Shown: positions 53,870 to 62,292 of the stretch, piece by piece | Position numbering within the stretch: the stretch's first letter is position 1 | Layout of the letters: each line of letters opens with the position of its first letter | Assembly (NCBI GenBank): GCA_037200045.1 | Contig: JBBCHM010000001.1 | Coordinates: 186,001-250,000 of the forward strand | DNA: 64,000 nucleotides | From: Rhizomicrobium sp. | GTDB taxonomy: Bacteria > Pseudomonadota > Alphaproteobacteria > Micropepsales > Micropepsaceae | Direction of reading: 5' to 3' | Notes under the pieces: model-generated | Seen by the model: only the letters and a program-made list of their open reading frames with translations | What the model was told of the DNA's origin: nothing | The model's database searches: none | Made by a program: the position numbers and the translations under genes

Positions 53870-56484
53870 ATGCGTTTGAGTAGGACAGGACTGTCAGCGG
53901 CGAAGCGGCTTGCATTGCGAAGCGGCGTCGCCATCGGGACGTTGCTCTGCGCGGCGGCCGCCATGGGGCAGACGCGAAACTTCGACGTGCATTCCGACGC
54001 GGCGGTGAACGCCATTCCGGAATTTGCGCGGCAGGCTGGCATCCAGATCGTGGCGCCGGCGGACCAGCTCAATGGCGTGCGGACCCACGAGGTCAAGGGA
54101 AGCCTTGATCTGCATGCCGCGCTGTCGGCGCTCCTGGCGGGAACGGACATCGAGATCGCGTCCGAAAATGCCCAGACCATCATGTTGCGTGTCCGACCAA
54201 AAAACGCCGAAGCCGCCTCTGACCAAGGGGCGGCGAGCACCGCGACGAACGGCCAGCCGATCGAGACCGTCGTCGTAACGGGCACGAATATCCGCGGCGC
54301 GGCCAATCCGGCGAGCCCGGTCGACAGCTACTCGCGCGACCAGATCGACCTGTCGGGACTGGGAAGCGTCCAGCAATTCGTGCGGCGTCTGCCGGCGAAT
54401 TTCGGCGGCGGGGCGTCCGACGAGACGGTGGGGACTCTCGTCGGCGGCGGCAACGCGGTGAACGCGGTCGGCGGCGCGGGCGTCAATCTGCGCGGTCTCG
54501 GCAGCGATGCGACCCTCGTCCTGCTCGACGGACACCGGATCGCGCCGGCGAACAATGCCGGCAATTTCGTCGACGTCTCGATGATCCCGCTGAGTGCGCT
54601 CGAACGTGTCGATGTTCTTGCCGACGGCGCATCGGCGATCTACGGCTCGGACGCCGTGGGCGGAGTGATAAATCTGGTGCTGCGGCACGATTTCGACGGC
54701 GCCGAGACCCGCGCGCGCTTCGCGGCGCCGACCGACGGCGGCGGCGTGGAAGAGGAAGTCGCGCAGAGCCTGGGCCGCACATGGGACGGCGGCTCCGCGC
54801 TTATCAGCTACGACTACGATCTGCGTTCGCCGATCTATGCGAGCCAGCGCAGCTATACGAGCGCCAACGCCAATCCGTTTACCCTGGTGCCGAAGCAATT
54901 GCATAATTCGGTTTTCGCGATGGGTAACCAGGCCCTGACCGGCGATATCAGCGTGTTCGGCGAGGGCTTCTGGTCAAACAGATCCTCGGCCAATGATGAG
55001 TTCTTCACCGGCATCGGGGACGACCACAACGTCGTGACCGCCTCGAACTATGGGGGCACCGCCGGCGTCGACATGGCGCTGCCGGAGGACCGGCAATTCG
55101 AGCTGAGCACGACCTACAGCGCGAGCGACAGCGACCAGAACGACGTCCTCGCCGGCGCACCCTCCGCGCATGTCCACACCATCGCGACGGTCGGAACCGT
55201 CGATGCCAAGCTCGACGGTGCGCTGTTCTCGCTGCCTGCCGGTCCGGTGCGGTTTGCGGTCGGGGGGCAATATCGTTACGAGACTCTCGATTCCAAGGAC
55301 CTGATCGGACACAGCGTCTATTCTCCGAACCGGAATATCGCGGGCGGGTTTGCGGAGCTAGACGTTCCCCTCATCGGCCCGCGCGAGTCATAGCTGGACA
55401 ATCGCCTGGAACTCAGCTTGGCCGACAGATACGAACACTACAGTGATTTCGGCTCGACCGATAATCCCAAGATCGGACTGAGCTGGATGGCGCTGTCGGA
55501 TCTCAAATTCCGCGGCACCTATGGAACCTCATTCCGCGCGCCGCTGCTCAGCGATCTCAATCCGATACCGTCCCAAGTCGTCGCTTTGCCGGAAGCGGAC
55601 CCGACGACGGGCGGCGCGTCCAACGTTCTGGTCGTCTTCGGCGGCAATCCGAAGCTTTCGCCGGAAAAATCGACCAACTGGACGCTCGGCGCGGACTGGG
55701 CGCCGGACGCCTTTCCGGGCGTCAGGGTCAGCACGACCTATTATAATGTCCATTTCACCAATCTGATCACGACCGCGCAGACGGCGGGATTCGATCTGTT
55801 CGATGCGCTCAACAACGCGTCGAGCTTCGGTCCTCTGATCCAGCGCAATCCCCCGGCGGCGGAAGTCGCGTCCCTGGTCTCCACCACGCAGGAGTCCGAC
55901 GACTTCACCGGAATTCCGGGCGGCGTCGATCTTTCCACGATCGCGGCCATCGTGGATTCGCGCTCCACCAATCTGTCGGCGCTCGACACCAACGGCATCG
56001 ATTTCAAGGCGTCCTATGACGGCGACTTCTCCTTCGGCCACCTTGAGACCGGCCTCGACGGCACCTATATCCTGACCTTCAAGCAGAAGGTGTCCGCGGC
56101 CATGCCGGCGGCCAGCGTGCTGAACACGCAGTACAATCCCGTCGACCTGAAGCTGCGCGGCCGCGTGATCCTGCGGCACGGAAATTCGATCTTGCGGTGT
56201 TCGCGAACTACATCGACTCCTACCGCGATGTCCGCAATGCGCCCTCCGTGCCGATCGCGTCGTGGACGACGTTCGACCTCGCGATGCAATACAATTTCGA
56301 CCAGGGACCGGGAAGCCTTCTCGACGGATTCGTCGCTGGCTTGAACGTCATCAACGTCGCCGACACGAAGCCGCCCTTTGTCGCGACGCCGGACCCCGGA
56401 GTTGCGCCCGGACTTGTTTTCGACGGCGCGAACGCCAACGTGCTGGGACGGGTCGTTTCGCTTCAGCTCACCGCGCGATGGTGA
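53870..56484 (+). pseudogene. STN-type TonB-dependent receptor, one stop and one frameshift (cassette 2)
   Basis: Begins with a signal peptide (MRLSRTGLSAAKRLALRSGV to AMGQ), then an STN domain (FDVHSDAAVNAIPEFARQAG), then ETVVVTGTNIRG and the plug motifs VNLRGLGSDATLVLLDGHRI and LADGASAIYGSDAVGG, clearly the twin of the receptor at 35223. TAG at 55391-55393 interrupts the barrel (about codon 508), in frame with the continuing LDNRLELSLADRYEHYSDFG. A frameshift near 56170-56195 moves the last 95 codons (FANYIDSYRDVRNAPSVP to LQLTARW) to another frame. Start chosen at the signal peptide. Confidence 0.85.
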
Positions 56485-58625
56485 CCGGCGGTATTGGCCG
56501 CACTATACGCCGTCTGGCGATCGCGGTTGTCGCGCTTGCTTTCGGCGCGGCGACGATGGCGGATGCAGGTTCCCGGCGGCCGGTGACGCTGGACGACCTC
56601 GATGGTGTGGCTTCGGGCGAAGCCGCGATGCTGGCGACGCTCGACCTGTGTGCCGGCGGCACGTCGCTCGCCGTCGAGCGCGGCGGCGAATTGTCGATCG
56701 TGCGTGTCGAAGACGGCCACGTCGTGCAGCATCTGGGCGAGGGACTGATACCGCGCTGGTCGCCCGGCGGCGAAAGGCTCGCCTTCTATTCGCGCCGATC
56801 CGGCACGCTGCAAATCTGGCTATGGGACCGGAGCGACGGCGGCCTTCGGCAATTGACGGAATTCCCCGCTGGCATCGATCCCGAAATCGAGACCCGGATG
56901 ATGGGCTATGTCGGCGATGCGTTCCGGATGCGCTGGTCGCCGAACGGCCGCAACATTGTGTTTGCTTCGCGCGTCGCATCGCCCGTTCCCGTGCCTTCCG
57001 CCGCCGGTGCGCCGCTGGCCCTGGACAATACGACGCCATCCGCGCAGATTCTCACGGACGTATTCGCTCATCCCGGCGGCGGAACTGGCGGCATCGTCGA
57101 GGCAAGGGACGGCCGCGATGTCGAATTCCGCGCGCCTCGGCCCGGAGAGGCGCTTTACAGCCAGCTTTTCATCGTCGACGCCGACTCGCATGCAAGCCGG
57201 CAGGTCACCCACGGCAACGCGATGGCCTTCGATCCGGCGTGGTCTGCCGACGGCGGCACCATCGCCTTCGCGCGGATCCGGGTGGATGATCCTGGCACCG
57301 CGTCCGGCGGCAGCATCCTGTCCGCGACGAAGGGCGAGATCGTGCTTCTCGATCTTCGCAGCGGGGACGCCCGCGCCCTGGCGGCGGGTGACGGCGTGAA
57401 ATACCGGCCGCTCTGGTCGCGGGATGGAACACGAATCGCATTCCTCGTCAGCAGCAGCTTCGACGCTGCCGCCGCGATCCATGTCGTCTCGCCGGACGGC
57501 GCAGGCGCCGCGCGCGAATTCAGATTGAACGGTCCGGTCGTGAATTACGATTGGGACCGGGGATCCGAGTCCTTTCTTGTCGCCTATGACAGCGGTCTCG
57601 ATGCGGGCGCCGCGCGCGGCGCGCCTGTCGCCCATGTTCGCGACACCGATTTCCTCGGCACGCTATCCGTAGGTCTGGTCGGACCGTGGTCGCAAGCGCA
57701 GAGCGGCGCGATCGCCTGGATCGACGGCGAATCCGGTCCGCTCGTCTGGCTGTCGCCGGACGGCGGCACGACCGCGAAAAAGCTGCTCTCGCTCGCACCC
57801 GATGACGATCTCGACTTGGCAAGGTCGCAAACCGTTACCTGGCTTAACGCGCACCATGAGGTGCTCACCGGCAATCTGCTCTATCCCGCGCATTATATTC
57901 CGGGGAAACGATATCCGCTGATCGTCGACGTCTATCCGTTTCCCGGCGGTGGTGGCGGCTGGATGAGCCCCTTGGCCGGAAACCAGGCCTGGGCCTCAGC
58001 GGGCTACATGGTGTTCAAGCCGCGGCCGCGCGCGCCGCATTCGGCGCCCAATTGCTCCGGCGCGCCCGCGTTCTGCAAGCGGGGCGCGGGGCCGGCCGCC
58101 TGGGATACGACGGTCGACGACGTGATGAGCGGCGTAGCGGAGCTCGATCGGCGGGGCCTCGTCGATCCCGACCGGATGTGCCTCTACGGCCATAGCAATG
58201 GCGGCGGTGTGGTCGATTACCTCGTGACGCGAACAGATAAGTTCAAATGCGCGGTCGCCGTCGCGCCTGCCTTGCCCGACTGGATCGGAAGCTCGCTTCT
58301 CTGGTTCGATGGGCTGGATTTCCTTGCAGACCTGGCCGGCGCCAAGTTGTGGGAAGACCCGTCCGCCTATGTAAGGCTTTCGGCCGTCTTCCGCGCCGGC
58401 AAGGTGAAAACGCCGATGTTGCTCGCGGATGGAGATGAGGACGGAAACTTTCTGCTGGGATCGATCGAACTGTACAACGTCCTGCGCGCTGCCGGCGCGA
58501 ATGTGACACTGCTTCGCTATTCGGGCCAAGGACGTGTGCTGACCGGCGCGGCGCTTCGGGACTTTTGGCGGCGCGAGACGGATTTCTTCGCAACTTATCT
58601 GCAACCCGAGGAGACGGAGCGGTAG
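56478..58625 (+). CDS. S9 peptidase of the lasso-peptide isopeptidase type, open frame (cassette 2)
   Basis: About 715 residues. The signal peptide runs to MADAG. The N-terminal half is a beta-propeller (GEGLIPRWSPGGERLAFYSR, FDPAWSADGGTIAFARIRVD). The C-terminal alpha/beta-hydrolase has the nucleophile Ser573 in GHSNGGG and an acidic motif DGDED (651-655). At the place where the catalytic His is expected (GQGHV in relatives) the sequence reads GQGRV, Arg686. The start overlaps the receptor's final stop (ATG 56478 or GTG 56481). Gene order and domain layout match Atxe2-like enzymes that open lasso peptides. If the His is truly missing, the enzyme may be inactive. Confidence 0.8.
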   Translation: MVTGGIGRTIRRLAIAVVALAFGAATMADAGSRRPVTLDDLDGVASGEAAMLATLDLCAGGTSLAVERGGELSIVRVEDGHVVQHLGEGLIPRWSPGGERLAFYSRRSGTLQIWLWDRSDGGLRQLTEFPAGIDPEIETRMMGYVGDAFRMRWSPNGRNIVFASRVASPVPVPSAAGAPLALDNTTPSAQILTDVFAHPGGGTGGIVEARDGRDVEFRAPRPGEALYSQLFIVDADSHASRQVTHGNAMAFDPAWSADGGTIAFARIRVDDPGTASGGSILSATKGEIVLLDLRSGDARALAAGDGVKYRPLWSRDGTRIAFLVSSSFDAAAAIHVVSPDGAGAAREFRLNGPVVNYDWDRGSESFLVAYDSGLDAGAARGAPVAHVRDTDFLGTLSVGLVGPWSQAQSGAIAWIDGESGPLVWLSPDGGTTAKKLLSLAPDDDLDLARSQTVTWLNAHHEVLTGNLLYPAHYIPGKRYPLIVDVYPFPGGGGGWMSPLAGNQAWASAGYMVFKPRPRAPHSAPNCSGAPAFCKRGAGPAAWDTTVDDVMSGVAELDRRGLVDPDRMCLYGHSNGGGVVDYLVTRTDKFKCAVAVAPALPDWIGSSLLWFDGLDFLADLAGAKLWEDPSAYVRLSAVFRAGKVKTPMLLADGDEDGNFLLGSIELYNVLRAAGANVTLLRYSGQGRVLTGAALRDFWRRETDFFATYLQPEETER

Positions 58626-58898
58626 GGTACCTCTTTTGGAGGATTTTCGCGGCGCAAGCGTCTAGTTTCCGCGAGCACCGCAAAGATCGTCGGTCGATCT
58701 GCTCCTCTGTGGCAGCAGTACATCGGCGGAAGGGTTTCAACTGGCAGAAACGATCACGGGAGAACGGATGTTCTGGTGGCACGCAAGTGTAACGCAACAG
58801 CGGCAAAAACTGGCCTTTTCCAGCACAGTCTTGCACACTGTAGCACATCTAAGCCGTTGAAAGCATTGAATGGCCTCTTCGTTGACATGGTTAAGGTC
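58626..58898. other. gap before the tRNA fragment, no gene seen
   Basis: No coding frame or repeat recognised. AT content rises toward 58800-58890, as expected near the end of an integrated element. Confidence 0.35.
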
Positions 58899-58926
58899 AC
58901 AGGTTCAATCCCTGTATTGCCCACCA
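58899..58926 (+). other. tRNA 3' end (T arm, acceptor strand and CCA), probable attachment site
   Basis: ACAGG-TTCAATC-CCTGT is a perfect T stem and loop. It is followed by ATTGCCC (acceptor 3' strand), discriminator A and CCA. The sequence just upstream (GGTTAAGGTC) may be part of the variable region, but no anticodon or D arm is present. From memory the T arm resembles alphaproteobacterial tRNA-Lys. Partial tRNA copies of this kind mark att sites of integrated elements. Confidence 0.75.
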
Positions 58927-58941
58927 TTTTCAAGCACTTAG

Positions 58942-59610
58942 TCAACTTTTCGCACCGACTGCCATGAGCTGCGGCTGGGTCGGCAGGATGATTTCGCGCT
59001 TCGTCATTTTCGCGTTGATGTCCGCCATGACCTCGTCAATGGCAACCCGCGCCGCACTCAGATAGCTCGGATCGTATTTGGCATAGATCTCCGTCGTCCG
59101 CAGTCCGGCAGCCTTGTGCCCCAACATGCCTTGGACCTCCCACGGCGGAACGCCGCGGCGTCGCAGTTCTTTCGCCATGGTGTGCCGGATGCAGTAGGGC
59201 GAAATCCGCTCGGGCAATCCCTTGGCGATCTTTGGCAAGCGCTGGAAGGCCTTCTTGACCGAGAAGACTCGGTCGCCGTGATAGGTGACGACGTAGTTGG
59301 TCTTCCCCTTCTGTAGCCATGGCAGCAGCGTGTTGGTCATCGGAACCGTTGGCCGGTACTTCTTAGTCTGCTTGCGACCTTCTGGATTGAGCCGAACCAG
59401 CTTGCTTTCGAAGTCGAGCTGAAAGCGCGTCAATTCGAGCACGGCCTCGGGTCGCGCCATAGTGTTCGCCATCACCGGGCAGAACATCACGAGATGATCG
59501 GATTTGACGGTGTCGAAGACGATCGCCATCTGGTCGAGGGTCAGCGCCCGTTCCTCTGGTTCGCCTACTTCCACCGTCGGAATGAACGGCACCGCGCTTT
59601 TCGTCGCTAC
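58942..59610 (-). pseudogene. tyrosine recombinase (integrase) fragment, N-terminus missing
   Basis: The C-terminal catalytic domain of a phage-type integrase. The first catalytic Arg is in MARPEAVLELTRF. SPYCIRHTMAKELRRRG carries the Arg-His box, with Tyr instead of the usual first His. GMLGHKAAGLRTTEIYAKYD contains the second His and the nucleophile Tyr. Recognisable sequence begins near AVPFIPTVEV (about 59590). The SAM-like core-binding and arm-binding domains are absent. It reads toward the tRNA fragment 15 bases away. Confidence 0.75.
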
Positions 59611-59837
59611 CCCGCCGCGGGGAGACAGACCTTGCGGCAGATTTTGTCGGGACGACCGGATCCGCGCTGATGAGTCTCGCACATTATCTTTTGAGGGCGG
59701 CCATAACCGCAGGGACCGGGCGACCCGACCGGCTGGCCTGTTGTGGGCCGACCTGTCACATGCCTCGGAAGACCCTGCGCGGGTAGCAGAAGCAGGGCGC
59801 TCGCCAAAACGCACGATGACAACGAGAGAAATCTCAT
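59607..59837 (-). CDS. small secreted cysteine-containing protein, possibly truncated
   Basis: A 76-codon frame opening with a clear signal peptide (MRFLSLSSCVLASALLLLPA). The C-terminus KIMCETHQRGSGRPDKICRK then VC resembles a small secreted family in alphaproteobacteria with a VCExxxxTGSRLxxxxVC-like motif. Its 3' end meets the integrase fragment, so the tail may have been replaced during integration. Divergent from the LuxR gene at 60025. Function unknown. Confidence 0.45.
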   Translation of the reverse strand: MRFLSLSSCVLASALLLLPAQGLPRHVTGRPTTGQPVGSPGPCGYGRPQKIMCETHQRGSGRPDKICRKVCLPAAG

Positions 59838-59889
59838 GGGCGCTTCCTCGATCGGACAGCGCTAGCTAGCAAGTCGGGCCGGCCGGGAC

Positions 59890-59907
59890 ACTGTCCGTTC
59901 GGACAAT
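59890..59907 (+). promoter_or_regulatory. palindrome A upstream of the first LuxR gene
   Basis: ACTGTCCGTTCGGACAAT: half-sites TGTCCG and CGGACA with a 2-base centre. It is identical at 17 of 18 positions to palindrome B (62220-62237). It lies about 120 bases before the gene at 60025, and could serve either that gene or the divergent secreted-protein gene. Confidence 0.6.
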
Positions 59908-60024
59908 AGACGTCCGGCCATGCGTTGTTCTTTCGAGCATTACAGATGCGTAATTCGTACGCATCATTTTCGCGGCCATTATCCGGTTGTGCCGGACGTT
60001 TGCGGCGCCTAACTTTCCGCGTCG

Positions 60025-61104
60025 ATGGGTCCGCTCGATCAAGCCGAATTATCGCAGGTGATTGGCGCGATATACGACTGCATTCTCGACCGCCGCTGCT
60101 GGTCGAACGTGTTCGAGCTGCTGTGCCCGCGCATCGGGGCCGCCATGGCGATCTATCGGCAGACGCCGACTCTGCTCGTGCAGCACGGCATCGCGCCGCA
60201 AGCCTGGTCGACCTACCAGAGCGAATTCGGCCGCAGCAATCCATGGTCCGAGGCGGCGCTGCTCTATCTGCGAGAGGGCGACATGCGCACCCTCTACCGC
60301 ACCGTCGACATCGCCGAATTCCGCCGGACCCGCTTCTACCGGGAATTGGTCGTGCCGCAGGGCTGGGGCGATTCCATCGGCGGGATGCTGTCGCGCACCA
60401 CCTCCAGTCTTGCGTTCATCGCGATGATCCGGCCCGAGCGTGACGGTCCCTATGGCGACGGCGAAGTTGGGATCATGAAAACGCTGCTTCCGCATGCCCG
60501 CAAGGCGGCCAAGCTGGGTTGGTTGTTCGAGGATCAAAGAGCCAAGCTGTCCGGAATGGCCGCCTTCGTCGAACGGATCAAAGGTGCCGCGCTCCTGATC
60601 GACGGCGCGGGCCGCATCGCCTATGCCAACGCCGCTGCGGAGCAGCTGCTGTCGGACGGCGTGCTGCTGCGCGAGCAGAACCGCATTCTCTTGCCGCGCG
60701 ATGCCGCTGTGCGCGACGCGCTGCGCCGAGCCTGGTCCGGCGAAGCGAATATCCCCTTCATCAAGCTGGCGCGTCATCCGCAGGGATCGCGAATCCTCTC
60801 GGTCATTCCGCCCTCCGACGAAAGCGGCGGCCATGCCATCGTGCTGGTGAGCGCGCCGGAGGCGGGCCTGCCGCTGCCCGGTCCCATTCTGATGGAGGCC
60901 TATGGCCTGACGGTCGCCGAGATTCGCGTTCTGGTCGGTCTCGTCAAAGGCCAGGCGATCGCGGAACTGGCGCGGGAATTCGGCGTTACGCAGCGCACGG
61001 TGAAAGCGCATCTGCAGAAGATCTTCGCCAAGACCGGAACCAGGCGGCAAAGCGATCTGATCCGTGAAGTCCTCAGCCACGCGCCGCCCCTGATGCTGTG
61101 CTAG
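60025..61104 (+). CDS. LuxR-type transcriptional regulator, twin 1
   Basis: A 359-residue protein. The C-terminal helix-turn-helix is LTVAEIRVLVGLVKGQAIAE followed by LAREFGVTQRTVKAHLQKIF. The region before it (about 180-280, AALLIDGAGRIAYANAAAEQ) looks like a PAS sensor, and the N-terminal 170 residues, beginning AELSQVIGAIYDCILDRRCW, are a conserved unknown domain of such regulators. The start at 60025 has no strong RBS. It is followed two bases later by its paralogue. Confidence 0.88.
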   Translation: MGPLDQAELSQVIGAIYDCILDRRCWSNVFELLCPRIGAAMAIYRQTPTLLVQHGIAPQAWSTYQSEFGRSNPWSEAALLYLREGDMRTLYRTVDIAEFRRTRFYRELVVPQGWGDSIGGMLSRTTSSLAFIAMIRPERDGPYGDGEVGIMKTLLPHARKAAKLGWLFEDQRAKLSGMAAFVERIKGAALLIDGAGRIAYANAAAEQLLSDGVLLREQNRILLPRDAAVRDALRRAWSGEANIPFIKLARHPQGSRILSVIPPSDESGGHAIVLVSAPEAGLPLPGPILMEAYGLTVAEIRVLVGLVKGQAIAELAREFGVTQRTVKAHLQKIFAKTGTRRQSDLIREVLSHAPPLMLC

Positions 61105-61106
61105 CC

Positions 61107-62180
61107 ATGACCGACGCGGTGGAGCTGTCGCGGCTGATCGACGGGATTTACGACTGCGTTCTGGACCGCAGCCGCTGGTCGAACGTGTTCGAGCAATTGT
61201 GCCCGCGGCTCGGCGCGCATGTGGCGGTCTACCGCCAGGCTCCGACATTGCTCATCCAGCACGGCGTCGAACCGCAGCTCTGGGCCACTTATCTTACGCA
61301 ATATGCGCGCGGCAATCCCTGGTCCGAGGCGGCGCTGCTGTATCTGCAGGAGGGCGATCTGCGCGCCCTGTACCGTACCGTCGACGTGGCCGCTTTTCAG
61401 CAGACCCGCTACTACACGGACTGGCTGGCGCCGCAGGGCTGGGGCGATTCCATCGCCGGCATGCTGTCGCGGTCCAGTGCCAGCTTTGCCTTCATCGCAA
61501 TGATCCGGCCCGCGGAGGACGGGCCCTTCGGCGACGAGGAATTGATGCTGATGCGCCTGCTGCTGCCGCATGCGCGCAAGGCCGCCAAGCTGGGCTGGAT
61601 CTTCGACGATCAGGCCGCGCGGCTGTCCGGCATGGCCGCGTTCGTCGAGCGGATCAAGGGCGCGGCATTCCTGGTCGAAGGTTCGGGACGTATCGCCTAT
61701 GCCAACGCCGCCACCGGACCGTTGCTGGCCGAGGGTGGGCTCGTGCGGGAGCGGGGCGGCATGCTCGTCCCGCTCGACGGCGACCTGCGCGCAGCGCTGC
61801 GCGCGGCCTTCTCCGGCCGCAAGAAAACGCCCTTCATCAAAGCGATTTCGCATGCCCAGGGAATGCGGATCCTCGCCGTCGTTCCGCCGTCGGCGGAAAG
61901 CGGCGGCTATGCCATCGTCCTGGTGTCCGCGCCGGAGGCCGACCTGCCTTTGCCGGGCCCGATCCTGATGGAGGCCTACGGCCTGACGGCGGCGGAGATC
62001 CGCGTGCTCGTCGGTCTCATCAAGGGCCGGCCGCTCGCCGAGATGGCGCGCGACTTCGGCGTCGCGCAGCGCACGGTCAAGGCGCATCTGCAGAAGATCT
62101 TCGCCAAGACGGGAACCCGGCGGCAGACGGATCTGATCCGCCAGGTTCTCAGCCTCGCCCCGCCTATGCTCCTGTCCTGA
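61107..62180 (+). CDS. LuxR-type transcriptional regulator, twin 2
   Basis: About 357 residues, aligned with twin 1 over its whole length (RSRWSNVFEQLCPRLGAHVA against RRCWSNVFELLCPRIGAAMA; identical QKIFAKTGTRRQ near the C-terminus). The HTH is LTAAEIRVLVGLIKGRPLAE followed by MARDFGVAQRTVKAHLQKIF. A GTG at 61098 is an alternative start that would overlap twin 1. A tandem duplication kept intact suggests heteromeric or ligand-divergent regulation. Confidence 0.88.
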   Translation: MTDAVELSRLIDGIYDCVLDRSRWSNVFEQLCPRLGAHVAVYRQAPTLLIQHGVEPQLWATYLTQYARGNPWSEAALLYLQEGDLRALYRTVDVAAFQQTRYYTDWLAPQGWGDSIAGMLSRSSASFAFIAMIRPAEDGPFGDEELMLMRLLLPHARKAAKLGWIFDDQAARLSGMAAFVERIKGAAFLVEGSGRIAYANAATGPLLAEGGLVRERGGMLVPLDGDLRAALRAAFSGRKKTPFIKAISHAQGMRILAVVPPSAESGGYAIVLVSAPEADLPLPGPILMEAYGLTAAEIRVLVGLIKGRPLAEMARDFGVAQRTVKAHLQKIFAKTGTRRQTDLIRQVLSLAPPMLLS

Positions 62181-62219
62181 AGCGAAATACCGCGCGCGGC
62201 CTGCAATTTCCATCGGTCC

Positions 62220-62237
62220 ATTGTCCGTTCGGACAAT
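62220..62237 (+). promoter_or_regulatory. palindrome B upstream of the autotransporter-like gene
   Basis: ATTGTCCGTTCGGACAAT: half-sites ATTGTCCG and CGGACAAT with a 2-base centre. It lies about 55 bases before the ATG at 62293, in the promoter region. It is the near-identical partner of palindrome A. Confidence 0.65.
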
Positions 62238-62292
62238 GCGGCGCGGCGGCCCGGCCGGCATAGTCGCTTCGACTTCAATTCAGGCAAATCAC

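Noticed and set aside
38350-55393. Idea that the stop codons at 38350, 38866 and 55391 are recoded tryptophan positions
   Set aside because: All are one change from TGG, but the first aligns with a Glu in relatives as I remember them, so a common recoding is not supported; the rest of the window uses TAG and TGA as normal stops.
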